Shown: positions 44,893-55,835 of the stretch, one piece after another | Position numbering within the stretch: position 1 is the stretch's first letter | Layout of the letters: each line of letters begins with the position of its first letter | Source of the DNA: Mesostigma viride | Lineage: Eukaryota > Streptophyta > Mesostigmatophyceae > Mesostigmatales > Mesostigmataceae | Assembly (NCBI GenBank): GCA_009746045.1 | Contig: RPFO01000248.1 | Span: forward strand, 7,501 to 71,500 | Reading direction: 5' to 3' | DNA length: 64,000 nucleotides | Notes under the pieces: model-generated | Database searches by the model: none | What the model saw: only the letters and a program-made list of their open reading frames with translations | Told to the model about the DNA's origin: nothing | Position numbers and translations under genes: made by a program

Positions 44893-45777
44893 TGCCGGCC
44901 TGGCGGATGAGAGGTCGCACTGGTTCTGCTGCGTCACAATGTATTCTTTACCATCGAAGCTCCACCATCGGTTAAACACGTGTATTTTCGGCCTTCTTTT
45001 TCCGATGGTCAGGCGCTGGTTTAGAGCTGTTCCAAATTCTTTGGCCAGCGCTTTGGAGGATTGCCAATGCATCGATGGGCACCGTACAAAACCAGATCTT
45101 CCGGTTTTCGTTCAACATGTAATTATCGGATGCTGTAAATATGCCGAGTTTTACATCTCGGGAGGTCCTTGAGGTTCCCGCGATGTTTTGGCGCCATAGC
45201 TGCTGTCAGAAAGGCACGCGCTTGATGCTCGGGACAACTAACGAGCAGAAGCCCGGCCCTTAGACTGAGAGCCGGTCTTTCTTACATGGCTTCTGAATAA
45301 GTCCATGCTGGTCATTATTTTACTCCATCATCTGGAGGAGTGGGGAAGAACCAAAGTTATTTATATATGGGGATTTCCCCACACATTCTTTGAGAGGTTT
45401 CTTGGAACCTCTCACATTCTTTGTCTTGCTGCTCATGCGGACTTGCAATAAACATGAAATCATACAATCTGTCTTGGCATTGTTACACGGCATTCAATGC
45501 TACCCTTGCATGCCTAAATGATTTTACGCCTAGATTGTACGCGTAAGTAATACGTGTGTAAACATGTCGATGCATGGAGTAAACCTTCTGCACCAATGTC
45601 GCTGTCAATGCTGTGGTGACCAGAAACGATTGTTGTAGGTGGCGTTGATCCTTGAAACTTCCTGCTTGAAGGCAGCCGCCAACGGTCTGGAGTTTTCACC
45701 CCACTCCTTCTCAACAGCCAAGGGAAGGCGAAAGAGAGAGGAGGGGCGCGGGAGGAACAAGAGAGCGGGGGGGGGGG
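44893..45777. other. no gene recognised; hairpins near 45370-45412
   Basis: GGGGATTTCCCC and GAGAGGTTTCTTGGAACCTCTC hairpins precede a CAATAAA signal at 45447. This may be a transcript 3' end on the plus strand, but no matching gene is clear. Confidence 0.35.
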
Positions 45778-46076
<299 letters not shown>

Positions 46077-46407
46077 AGGAGAAGTGAGGGTGGGGGTGGG
46101 AGATGTGGGGTGGAAGATTTACTACGTTAGCAGGCGACTAAACTGCTACCATGACACAAAACCACGAAGCTTGGCCCTTTACTGAGTCCATCCGATCAGA
46201 GTGAAAACCCATGTTGAAACTGGGACAAATGCCATTATTAAAATGTTACTAAGACCGTGGCTAGCTAGCAAACGTGAATCGACACCCAGGTTGTGACTTC
46301 AACGATTGGAACTCATTTGGAAGCAACCTTGCCGAGTCTCCCAAAGGTAGTTGGCTGGACAAGCTTCACAAAAACGCAGCAAACATGTTAACGTTGCTAA
46401 TATTCCT

Positions 46408-46571
46408 GTCGCGTTTGTGTGCCATTATATCCTAGACTATCACTTGGAAGACATATCCACAGCAACAGAGTACTCATCTGTTATAATGGATCACACACAT
46501 GAGTACTCTCTTGCTGTGGATATGTCTTCCAAGTGATAGTCTAGAATATAATAATGGCACGCAAACACGAC
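46408..46571. repeat. 164-bp foldback (imperfect inverted repeat)
   Basis: Arms of about 68 bp (CTAGACTATCACTTGGAAG and CTTCCAAGTGATAGTCTAG in the core) with a loop at about 46477-46498. Only a few mismatches and one 3-bp gap. Could be a MITE or a hairpin RNA source. Confidence 0.85.
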
Positions 46572-47780
46572 AGCTGTCACGTCCGTGATCATTTACGTCC
46601 GTGCGCTCGAGAAGTTACGCGGTTGCCACATTCGGAATCGTTACCAACGTTTGGTTGGTTCCGATTCAGTTTGCCGCAGGCTTTGTTCCCTTGGGCCGGT
46701 GTGGAGCGCCGCGCCTGAATTTCTAGAGTGGCAGTCTTACTAGGTGACCTGGCTTAGGTTCAGTCGCAAGACCTTGGGGCGCAAAGCCTTGGTGGCTTGC
46801 GCAATATTCCGGTGCGTGACATTTGGCAGTTAGGAATCTTTTGTATTGTCCAGACGGAATGATGTTCAGTCCATCTAACAAAGCTAGATACGCAGAGTGT
46901 ACTGTGCGGTGTGCTGGCTCGCACGTGGCTGTCGAACAGACTTGCTCAGCATTTTGCTGGCAGTCTAACTGCACGTCAGGCGGGTTGCTGGCAAATGCGA
47001 CAGCGCATGGATGCCGGTGTTTTTGGAGGTGTTTAGGAGCACGGCAGCGGCCATGGTGGTCGTCGGGTTGCTCGTTACTCTCCCTCACAACTAGTTTGTT
47101 GTCTTCATGCGGTTAAACTTCTCGAACAGCCCGGGGCAGCCCCCGTGAGTGGTTGCATGTCATTGCCATGACGATGGTTGATAGGATTGACAGTGGTTTG
47201 ATCCGTTTGGGATGTTGTTGGCATTGTGGACCAGAAACGTTCTGCTGACCCGGGAACACTCCCGGGAAATAGCCGGTTCGTCGTTGGCCAGTGTGCCAGG
47301 AGCTGGGACATGAGCGCAGAGTCACGCAGTTGACATAGATTATGACGTAAGTAAACACTGTTGCGCCACAGTGGCGTCAATGTGGTCGGTCTGTGGTGAT
47401 TTCGATGGGTCTCAAGGATAGTTACCCTTACAGTTGCGGCAGCACAACTCGGCATTCATTGTAATTTGTCAAATGTTATGTAATGAATGGTTTGGGCATT
47501 GCTTTCATCACAAAGCATTATTGCAATATTCATAATCGGCCGGCTGTGCTGCCTGTCATGAAGGTGGTGGTGCCGTCAAGGAGCACACGTCACTATACTT
47601 TTCGTCCGAGGGTGGTAAAAAGCATCCGAGGCGTAAATTACGAGGTGGTAATTTACGGCTCAGAGTACTCTTACAGTTTAGATACGAGGTCGGATCTTTC
47701 TCGTAAGTTACGAATTAGATCCGAGATAAGATCCGACGTCGTAAATTACGAGGTAGTAATTTACGAGGTAGTAACGTACG
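46572..47780. other. no gene recognised
   Basis: Short ORFs without family signal. AT-rich direct repeats (TAAATTACGAGGTGGTAATTTACG type) crowd 47630-47780, just outside the LTR. Confidence 0.4.
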
Positions 47781-50700
47781 TGTTACGTCCCAGCCCAGAC
47801 ACACCTAGCCTGAGCTACGTAGCGAAAGACCCTCCTTGCCGGAATTAGGAATAATTCAAGATGGCCTAATGTAGGTTGCGCTTCACGACGTGAGTCGTGA
47901 GATATCTGGCATCACGGCTTGATGCCAAGCTAATTGTACACACTTATATTGGCTAGCAAGACCAATTACAAATGGATAATTGCCCCGGGCTCAATGTGTA
48001 GGCGTATTCGCACTTATCATTCATTAAACCAAGAGGACGAGACTCTCGTCCTCGGACTAATTTAACCTAGGTTGGTTGCGGCGCAGATACAACGCCAAAT
48101 CCCATAGAACATTCCAAGTCACTCATTCCGCGTAGGATCCGGGCCGACATCGACCCCCAACTACAAGATCCACGCCTAGAACTATAGACAGACCCAGAAC
48201 TGGCGCGGCGCCACGGCACCGGCCCCTAAAAGGTCAACCTAGGACCAAAATAACTAGTCCAATTCACACAATAGTCAATATTCATAAAACCCAGTACAAC
48301 GGCCACACGGCCTTAGTAATTTATTCCATTGTTACGTCCAACCAAAAGGGCCGGGACGTAACACTCCTCCCCCCCCACGGGGGTCGGTAGTCCCTACCGT
48401 ACAAAGATAGGATAAGGAAGCAACACTACTATAAGAGTACTATGTCCCAACCTCGGTTCACCCGCAGGTCAGTAATACCAGTTCCTCTAGAGGTTGATAC
48501 ACAAGACCAACCCTGACGTAGTAGCCCGGACTCTGTGGACTGGATCATTCCGCTATCCGCCACAAAAACTTATATATCCACTCTAGCGTCCGCCGCTGGT
48601 GGCCCGCCGCTGCTGCTGGGCCTCAGTGAGAGCCCGACGCCCCACGTGGGTCATTTGCCGGATCATCATCCCGGGGTGCGAGCACAGATCACACTCAAAG
48701 GCCACCTGGTAGGGAGACACCTTCTGCCGGCCCAACCTCGAAAGCTCCACCCACGTACCCCGGGGCCACATGGACAGGAACCCGGCGAGGTACTGGGGGT
48801 GGGTGAACAGAAGAGTCAATGCCGAACGATCCACCACCCCGCAGCGGTGCTCCCGAACAAAGTGCACCCCCATCATAAAAACCTCCGTGCGCACGTGATC
48901 ATCGTTGATTGTCGCCCTCTGAGCCCCAGCAATATCAGGTGCCACCCGGTCCAAAAAGGCACGCCCCTCCGTAGGGGCCACCTTGGGAGGCGTCACCACG
49001 TGTCCCACCCCATCCACCTGATAGCGCCAATCCCACCAGTCCTCGGAACCAAACCGCACCGTATGCCCTACCGCCATGGGAAGACGAGGATCGGCGGGTT
49101 GAGGGAGGGGCACTGGAACCTGAGGGAAAAAGGTGATCTCGACTTGTTCCCAGTAGGTACCGCGGTCCACCGCACACCAGGGACCCGCTTGAAACACCAA
49201 GGGAGCGGGCAGATGCATACCGGGAGGAACCTGGAGAGACGAAGGTCCCTCGAACACCACGCACAGCTTCTCCGTACGAGGTCCTGGGCCACCGTACCTC
49301 ACCGCCCTGCCCGGTACCGCCCTTATGAAATCCCCCATCGACCACTCCTCGTGTGAAGACCCCGGAGCTCTGGAAGCTGCATCATAGCCCACAGAGGTGG
49401 CGGCAGAATGATCGCCTTGACGACCGTGCTGGACCAACAAGCGCTGTATCAGGTCCTGTCCTGATTGTACCGCGGCCACGAGCGCCTCCAGGTGTACCAC
49501 GGGCTCCGCTGGCACCATAATTCCCGTCACGCCGGGACCTTCCGCGATCCGTATGGTATGTAGGCACGGTTCCTCCGCGGAACGGTGCGAGGGTCGACCC
49601 GACGTGGTGGGTCTGCTGTGTCCCTCCGCGGGACGTGACATTGACGATCCGGCTTGGGCAGGCCGGGGACGTGGGTCCAAGGAGACCAGGAAAGTAGGCT
49701 CCGGTGGATCCACTTCCGACCGGGAACGAGGCTCCAGGGAGACATGGAAGGTAGGCTCCCCTTGGCCCACCTCCGGCGGAGTACCCGCGGGGACCACATC
49801 AGAGGGCTCACCCCCGGCCGGCTGTTCTGTCCTAGCCGCAGCGGTCTCCGTCGTATCCGGTCGCGGTCGCCGAGTCTCTCGCTCCAACTCCATCGCGGAC
49901 CCCCACGTGCGCTCCCAGTGACGATCATCCGGGCGACGAGGTGGTGGTGACGCTCGGCGAGCGGTTCGTACTTCGGTCCCCGAGTCCGAGCGGGAACGCG
50001 AACGCGAGGACGGTGATGGCGAGCGACGACGTGCAGGTCGTTCCGGAGCACGCCCAGAAGCTGGTTGACTGCCCCCACCCCATCCAGTGGCCCTCGGAAG
50101 ACTCCACGACTCACGCCCGGGGGGTCGCCCCCAGCCCGTCGCCGGCGGTGGCGCCTCATAACTCGTCACAGGACGGGGTCTTGCGCCGCCCTCCAGGGAG
50201 CCCCGAGATGGTGGATCCCGCGGAGGAGAACGAGGGAGAGGGCGTGGAGGGTGGTCGTCGGAATCGGAGTCGTAACCCTCACTCCCATCGTCCTGGTCTT
50301 CGTCATCCATAGTCACGATGCGATCCAGAGCCTGCCGTAACGAATACTGCCCCGCACGCAGACACTTTTCGCCCCGCAACGCCCCCTCCAACGGAAGATA
50401 CCGGGGAAAGTAGTTTCCCAGCAGTTTCCGCTCCGCGGGTGGAATTAGGAGGAGCAAAAGCCGTGGAAATACCAGACCCGCATCCAGCGTGTTCACGCAC
50501 GCGTGACAAAGGCACTCCCGCTCATGGGTTTCCCAATCCGTGCCGACCACCACACCGTCGCGCTCTGCGGTGCGGGTCTCGACCTTGAACCCCACATTTC
50601 TTCGCACGAACCCTCGAAAAGTCTCCAGCTGCGCGGGGCCGACCCGCGCCAGAAGTTAGAAAGAGCAACGTATGTGAGCTCTTGGTCTTTCACAGCGCGG

Positions 50701-50960
50701 CTTAGCCAATGTTGCAAGGCAGCAACCTTAAATCTCTGCACCAGGCCACGACCACGGTGGGCACTTCCACGACCAAGGTGGCACCCACGGTTCGTGCTTT
50801 CCGAGATAGCTGGTCATCCCCCATGACCAAGCTATATCCTTTGTGTTGTTCCTCGTTCCCATCGGCATGACGAGGCACGTGCAGGCGTGCAAGCAAATCC
50901 ACAACGTCCCGCACTGGCATCAGTGCAGAGCCAGGACGCACTGGATTTGCCTAGGCTCCA
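47781..50960 (-). mobile_element. LTR retroelement fossil: 3' LTR plus part of the interior
   Basis: LTR 47781-48363 (TGTTACGTCCC...GGGACGTAACA ends), with a G-rich polypurine tract next to it at about 48364-48380, which places the interior to the right on the minus strand. The interior holds a 674-codon ORF. No matching 5' LTR lies in the window; the copy ends where an inverted piece of the 235-bp repeat begins. Broken (at least the 5' part missing). The LTR is a distant relative of the solo LTR at 4994-5669. Family not assigned; possibly Ty3-type. Confidence 0.65.
48583..50607 (-). CDS. unrecognised 674-residue ORF inside the LTR element
   Basis: A long GC-rich open frame. The N-terminal 100 residues include a CLCHAC pair and LLLLLIPPAERKLLGNYFPR; then an acidic stretch and a long Pro/Arg/Ser-rich disordered middle (about 120-330); the C-terminal 250 residues look folded (Trp/Val-rich, FECDLCSHPGMM near the end). 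It lies directly upstream of the polypurine tract and LTR, so it is most simply part of that element's interior. No protease, reverse transcriptase or integrase motif is visible. Could be a structural-type or extra 3' ORF. Confidence 0.45.
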   Translation of the reverse strand: MRRNVGFKVETRTAERDGVVVGTDWETHERECLCHACVNTLDAGLVFPRLLLLLIPPAERKLLGNYFPRYLPLEGALRGEKCLRAGQYSLRQALDRIVTMDDEDQDDGSEGYDSDSDDHPPRPLPRSPPRDPPSRGSLEGGARPRPVTSYEAPPPATGWGRPPGRESWSLPRATGWGGGSQPASGRAPERPARRRSPSPSSRSRSRSDSGTEVRTARRASPPPRRPDDRHWERTWGSAMELERETRRPRPDTTETAAARTEQPAGGEPSDVVPAGTPPEVGQGEPTFHVSLEPRSRSEVDPPEPTFLVSLDPRPRPAQAGSSMSRPAEGHSRPTTSGRPSHRSAEEPCLHTIRIAEGPGVTGIMVPAEPVVHLEALVAAVQSGQDLIQRLLVQHGRQGDHSAATSVGYDAASRAPGSSHEEWSMGDFIRAVPGRAVRYGGPGPRTEKLCVVFEGPSSLQVPPGMHLPAPLVFQAGPWCAVDRGTYWEQVEITFFPQVPVPLPQPADPRLPMAVGHTVRFGSEDWWDWRYQVDGVGHVVTPPKVAPTEGRAFLDRVAPDIAGAQRATINDDHVRTEVFMMGVHFVREHRCGVVDRSALTLLFTHPQYLAGFLSMWPRGTWVELSRLGRQKVSPYQVAFECDLCSHPGMMIRQMTHVGRRALTEAQQQRRATSGGR

Positions 50961-50961
50961 T

Positions 50962-51065
50962 CGCTCCAGTTTTCTAGGCTGACATGATGAACCGACGGGG
51001 GTTCCTGGATTGAGACACGTTTTTTTCTCCATGCACAGCTGAAAAAACCTGCGCCGAGGTGCCGC
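50962..51065 (-). repeat. inverted partial copy of the 235-bp repeat
   Basis: CGCTCCAGTTTTCTAGGCTG through GAAAAAACCTGCGCCGAGGT is the reverse complement of about 100 bp of each unit at 55836-56887. Confidence 0.85.
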
Positions 51066-51174
51066 GGTGCCGCGGCCGCCCCGCGTTGGGGGGCTGCCGC
51101 CCCCAAAACCCCCCGCGTCCGCATCTCGCTCTCCCCCCCGCGCTTCCGGTTCCGTTGTTTTACGCACCTCCCCC

Positions 51175-51471
51175 ATGCCTCCTTCACGACGCCGCACCTC
51201 CCGGGCGCGGGATGCGCTGCCTAGTGGCGCCCCTGCGCCGCGTCGGTCCTTACGCATCGCGGCGCACCTGCAGGAGATGGGCGACCTGGACGACGGCGGT
51301 CGTGGCGCCCCTGTGCCACTCTCGCTTAATGTGTGCGAGGTCTGCCACAGTGGTGAGGATGCCCCCCGTCTCCTTGTGTGTGATTCGTGCCAATGCGGCT
51401 GGCACACGCGCTGCTTGGTCCCGCCCCTCTTCCGGCTGCCTCCCCCGGGTCCTTGGGCGTGCCCTCATTAA
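51175..51471 (+). CDS. PHD-finger protein segment
   Basis: ATG at 51175. Basic N terminus (MPPSRRRTSRARDAL), then CEVCHSGEDAPRLLVCDSC, GWHTRC and GPWACP: the C4HC3 spacing of a PHD finger, lacking only a clear final Cys where the frame stops. PHD fingers read histone H3 tails; in a retroelement this could steer integration to chromatin, which is inference. Likely continues in another frame after 51471. Confidence 0.6.
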   Translation: MPPSRRRTSRARDALPSGAPAPRRSLRIAAHLQEMGDLDDGGRGAPVPLSLNVCEVCHSGEDAPRLLVCDSCQCGWHTRCLVPPLFRLPPPGPWACPH

Positions 51472-51587
51472 TTGCGTGGCCCCGCCTCGGCCGTCCCTAG
51501 GCTCCCGACGCGCGGCCGTGTCGACCCCGGGATCCCATTCGGCCCGCGCCCCCTCCCGCAGCCCCTCGCTGGACCCTCTCCTGGGCC

Positions 51588-52670
51588 TTGCGGACCTCGT
51601 GGAGGGTTCCACACCGTGCTCCCGCTGAGTCTCCCCGCGCCGTCACGTCCGGCCCCTCCGCGGGGTCCCCTGGCCCTGCCCCGCCTAGCTCTGGGGATCC
51701 ACCTCCGGCCAGCACGGCGGTGGCCACTGACCTGCGTCCTCCTGTGCTTGAGGGGTCCCTGGCGGCTCTCCTCCCTGAGGCTGTGGGACACCCTGCGGCG
51801 ACTCCTGTGGTGGGCCCCTGGTCGGCCGCGCTTGGGTCCCACGACTTCTCCGTTTGGCCCCCCACCAACATTGCGGGCGTCAGCGCGCTCCGGCACGCCA
51901 CGTTCTCTTGGCTGTATTGCCCCTTGCTGTTGGACGCTGTCGGCTTGCACGCGGCGTTTCCTACGCTCCCACGGCCCCCTGAATTTAGTGCCCTTGTGGT
52001 TGGTGTCCGGCACATGCTGCAGGCAGCCTCCCCCCCTGTCCTTGCCTCCACGCTTTGGGGGTTTGTCCTCGAGGACTACCATGCCGGCGGCCGCCTGCCT
52101 TGGCACCTGCTCGCGGTGCGCCAAGAATGGCTCCTGAATCTGGACGCTCAAGACTGTGGCGCAGGCGGTGGTGCTCTTTGCTACAGGGCTTGCCGTGCAG
52201 GCCCAGCAGGCCGCCCGTGCGACATATCTCGCTGGGGGGGCCACCGACCACGCCTTGCTCGATCGCCCTCAGGTGCACACGTTTCTTGCCTCTGCCGGGC
52301 CCGGCTCGGCCGGCCTTCTTGCGCAGGCCCACGGGCGCTTGACTACGGCGGTCACCCCAGCGCAAGCCGCCCGCCTGCGCGTTGATTTCGGGGCTCCTGT
52401 CACCGTGCACGCCGGCGACCTGGTTCTCGGTACGATGCGGGGGGGGGGGCGTGTTCTTGAGCTGAGCGCGGGTGCGGCCGTGCCCGCCATCTTGCACGAT
52501 GTGCTCGAGCTTGCGGGCATCCCCCATGTCTGGCACCCTGCTGGTCCGCGCCGCCGTCTTCTCTCCGCCGATGAGATCGCCCGACTGCCGAGCTGGGAGC
52601 TGGGGTGGGACGCGGCGCCCGCCCACTGCGGGCCGGCCCACTTGGTGGATGTCACTGCCAGCCATTACAA
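51588..52670 (+). pseudogene. middle part of the PHD/RT retroelement, unknown function
   Basis: Open to about 52385 in one frame (SHDFSVWPPTNIAGVSALRH, FSALVVGVRHMLQAAS, VLEDYHAGGRLPWHLLAVRQ) and from about 52156 in the next (VVLFATGLAVQAQQAARATY, HVWHPAGPRRRLLSADEIAR, HLVDVTASHYNSFKWP). The text moves from the first frame to the second near 52150-52180, so there is at least one frame change. No family recognised. Confidence 0.45.
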
Positions 52671-52678
52671 TTCGTTCA

Positions 52679-53429
52679 AGTGGCCCGCCGGAGCGGCTGT
52701 ACAATTTTTCCCAGTGAGCGCGCTGCCAAGTGTACTTGTGGGCAAATTTTTAGGTGCCCCGTCACTTCGAGGTACTAAAAATTAGGCTACGGTACGAATT
52801 CAGCGAATTTCAGCGAATTTTCAGTCGAACCAAAGGAAGTGACGCCAACTACCAAAAAGTTTCCGTTACGAATTTTCAGCCCAACACTCGCGCAAAATGA
52901 AGTGACGGCAACTACCAAAAAGTTTCCGTTACGATTTTTCACTCCCACACGTTTGCACAAGAGGAAGTGACGGCAACTACCAAAAAGTTTCCGTTACGAA
53001 TTTTCAGTCCCACACTTCGCGCAAATTTTAGTAGGGCTGCACGCAAGCTACCTTTCAAAATTTTGCGCTAGTATGGAACGCATTTCATTCGTCTGGAGGA
53101 ACGCTGCCCGCCAACTACCCCCGTTCAGAAAGTTCCGCCGAAATTTACTTGAGATTTGGAAATCTGAACGTCCGCGCAAATTTTAGTAGGGCTGCACGCA
53201 AGCTACCTTTCAAAATTTTGCGCAAGTATGGAACGCAATTCATTCGTCCGGAGGAATGCTGCTCGTCAACTGCCCCCGTTCAGAAAGTTGCGCCGAACTT
53301 TACTTGAGATTTGGAAATCTGAACGTGCGGTTGGAGTTTCGCGGGGAAACCCAAGTTCCCCGGTAATTCACCAATGACGCGCTTCGAACACTTGCCCGCT
53401 AAAACCTAAGCAGCCGCTCCGGCTGGCCA
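52679..53429. mobile_element. 0.75-kb inverted-repeat insertion with internal tandem repeats
   Basis: Ends AGTGGCCCGCCGGAGCGGCTG and, inverted, AGTGGCCAGCCGGAGCGGCTG. The interior has three units of about 66 bp (GACGGCAACTACCAAAAAGT) at 52838-53020 and two units of about 155 bp (AGTAGGGCTGCACGCAAGCT) at 53020-53327. The GTGGC/GGAGC wording recalls hAT ends, but no 8-bp duplication was found. Confidence 0.6.
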
Positions 53430-53454
53430 CTAAAACGAAACTTGATGCGGCCCC

Positions 53455-54417
53455 TCCTGCCCCATCTGCTTGGACCTGCCTCGCCCTGGTGACGGTCTCT
53501 GCCGCCTCCCTGCTTGCGGCCACGTCTTCCATCAAGCTTGCATCGCCACGAGCTTGCACGCGACCTCCGCCACCTGCCCCCTTTGCCGGGCCGCGGTCCT
53601 TTCCCCCTTGCCTCCTGGCGTTCTCCCGCTGGGGCCCTCGCCCGTGTCCGTGCGCCGCCAGTCCCACGCGCCTGCCCCGACACCTGCCTCCCCTGTGCGT
53701 GGTCGTGGGTCGCGCGCCGGCTTGGCTGCCTCCTCCAGCGCACCCCTCCCGGCCGTGGGGGCCGTCCCCGCGCCGGTCTTGTCCTCGGCTGCCACGAGCC
53801 CTGCTGACCGCCCGGCGGCCGGCCCCGCCCTGGGTTCCGCTGCAGCTGTAGTTCCTCTGGCTGAGGGTGCTCCCGACCCCTCCCCCTCTCGACCCGGGGC
53901 GGCCCAACCGGGTGGGCGCACCCCCTCAGATGGCTTCCATTATTGCCAAGTCGATGGTCCCCTTGGTGACCCGTGTGGCGCACGCCTGCCCAACCGGAAT
54001 TCGTTGCTGGTGCACATTCGGGCTTCCCACCCCCACATCACGGAGGCCGCCATGCGCGCCATGGACTGCTACCGCTGCCCGGCAGCCCATTGCCAGCGGA
54101 TTTTTTCGATCCACGGGCGGTACCAGCATGAGCGGCAGTGCCGCCGCCAAACCCCCCAGAATGGCCTGCCCGGCGGCCCGGCGGCCGCACCGGCCTCCCG
54201 GTCCGGGGCGGCCCCTCTGTCGGCCCCTGCCCCTCCACCGGCATCGCAGGGTACGAGCGATCCGGGGGACCTCTCGGCAGGCTGGGCATTCCTGCATGGC
54301 CACGCTCCCTTTTGCCGCCTGTGCGCGCAACCCTTGCATGACGCTCCCGGACGTCCCTCACCGCGCCCGGAGCTTGTTTACGCGCTGCGCCCTGCTTTCC
54401 CTGGCCCGGATGCATAG
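53455..54417 (+). CDS. RING finger plus two C2H2 fingers, retroelement N-terminal region
   Basis: CPICLDLP ... CRLPACGHVFHQACIA ... TCPLCRAAVL is a complete RING-type C3HC4 finger. After a Pro/Ala-rich linker: CQVDGPLGDPCGARLPNRNS with LLVHIRASHP, and CYRCPAAHCQRIFSIHGRYQ with HERQC, two C2H2-like fingers. N-terminal C2H2 fingers before RT are known from R2-type non-LTR elements; RING is unusual. The frame stops at 54417, and homologous text (LDELGHKLFLVTPRLLLAPL) goes on in another frame to 54661. Confidence 0.6.
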   Translation, partial: SCPICLDLPRPGDGLCRLPACGHVFHQACIATSLHATSATCPLCRAAVLSPLPPGVLPLGPSPVSVRRQSHAPAPTPASPVRGRGSRAGLAASSSAPLPAVGAVPAPVLSSAATSPADRPAAGPALGSAAAVVPLAEGAPDPSPSRPGAAQPGGRTPSDGFHYCQVDGPLGDPCGARLPNRNSLLVHIRASHPHITEAAMRAMDCYRCPAAHCQRIFSIHGRYQHERQCRRQTPQNGLPGGPAAAPASRSGAAPLSAPAPPPASQGTSDPGDLSAGWAFLHGHAPFCRLCAQPLHDAPGRPSPRPELVYALRPAFPGPDA

Positions 54418-54730
54418 TCACCCTCTCGACGAACTCGGCCACAAGCTGTTTCTCGTCACCCCCCGGCTCCTCTTAGCGCCGTTGGAGCGGGGCGTGCGTG
54501 GCGTACAGGGTGCGGTCATCGCTCGCTGCCGGCGGTTCCTCCTCGGGGATTGGGAAGGGCTGTGGGCGCTGCAGCCTCCGGCCTCCACCCGGGTGTCGGG
54601 GGCCGCCTCCTTTGCCCGGGTGGAAGCTGACGTCATGCATGCGCTTGGTGAAGGTAGGTGAATTGAGCCGGGCCATGCAAAAGCTTGAACTGACCGCGTT
54701 GGCTCCCTCCACTCCCCCGCCCTGCAGGCT

Positions 54731-55835
54731 TTGCGCGACCTTCACCCCGACGAACCGGCCTTTGCGGTGCCCGCCCCGGCCACCCCCCCGCCCCCGCCTA
54801 TTGTCCTGGACCTGGACATCTTCACGGCTGTGCTGAAGGATCTGCCGAACGCCTCCTCCACCGGCCCCTCAGGCTGGCGCTACGAGCACCTCTCCGTGAT
54901 GGCGGGCCATGGCGGGGCGACCGCACTCTTTGAGGCTGCCGCCGACTTGGCCGCGGGGTCCCTGGCCCCCGCGGCGCGCCCTTGGCTGGCTGGGGCACGC
55001 CTCATTGCCCTCCTGAAAGACGACGTCCCCCCGCCTGCTGGCCGCGTTCGTCCCATTGCTTGCGGCGAGGTCCTACGCAAGCTGGTGAGTAAGGTCATTT
55101 GTCGCCAAAAGGCCCCCGAGTTTCGCGCCTACTTCTGCCCCGGCTAACCGGAGTGATACTGAGGAGTCCGTCGCGGCCCAGCTTGGCGTCGCCACCAAAG
55201 GGGGCAGCGACATCATCGTGCACACAGTTCAGGCCTACCTCGAGACGCATCCGACCCATGTGGCGCTGAAGGTGGATTGCCACAATGCGTTCAATGCTGT
55301 CACCAAGGCTAGCATCTTTGAGGCCGTCGGCGAGGCGTTCCCTGACCTTAATTCTTGCGTGGACAGCAGCCTGCTACGGCGAACCCACTCAACTCTCCTT
55401 CCTCATGGAGGATGGGACGTTCGCCGACATCGCTTCCCGCACGGGAACCCAGCAAGGTGACCCCCTCGGCCCCTTTTACCTGTCTGCCCCGCTGCACAAG
55501 GCTCTCCAAGGTGTCCACGCTGCGCACCCGGATGTCGTGCTCCTCGCCTATATGGACGATATCCATGCCCTTGGCCCGGCCGACGCTGTGGTTGCCGCCC
55601 TGGCTGCCCTTGAAGTGGCCATGGCGGCCATCAACCTTCGGCTCACCCTCCCCAAGTGTGCAGTCTTTTCGCCCCAGGGGGACTGCTCTGGCTTCCCCGC
55701 GGCTATCCCGGGGGCATTGGCGCGGGCGCGTGGTTTCTCGTGCCTGGGCGTCCCTGTGGGTGACCCTGACTACGTCGAAGAGGAGCTCCGGGCCACCGTG
55801 GAACAGCGCACCCATGTCCTCGAGACTTGGGCGCA
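54731..55835 (+). pseudogene. non-LTR-type reverse transcriptase, C-terminally cut
   Basis: 54731-55147: LDIFTAVLKDLPNASSTGPS, GWRYEHL, LIALLKDD, RVRPIACGEVLRKLVSKV (fingers and first motifs). 55218-55365: HVALKVDCHNAFNAVTKAS (motif A, D in KVDCHNAF). 55365-55835: TGTQQGDPLGPFYLSAPLHK (motif B), VLLAYMDDIHAL (motif C, YMDD) and LTLPKCAVF. At least two frame changes separate these. The sequence ends inside the thumb/C-terminal region at 55836, where the 235-bp array starts. Confidence 0.7.

Larger units (their letters stand above)
51060..55835 (+). mobile_element. broken retroelement with PHD, RING, C2H2 and RT segments
   Basis: A GC-rich coding block read in several plus-strand frames: PHD finger (51175-51471), unknown middle (51588-52670), interrupting MITE-like DNA (52679-53429), RING plus C2H2 fingers (53455-54417), reverse transcriptase (54731-55835). 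RT wording (RPIACGEVLRKLVSK, TQQGDPLGPF, LLAYMDD) suggests a non-LTR type. It ends abruptly in the 235-bp array. No LTRs seen. Confidence 0.55.

Noticed and set aside
46723-47455. Several 80-120-codon ORFs
   Set aside because: No domain content, overlapping on both strands, no splice or context support.
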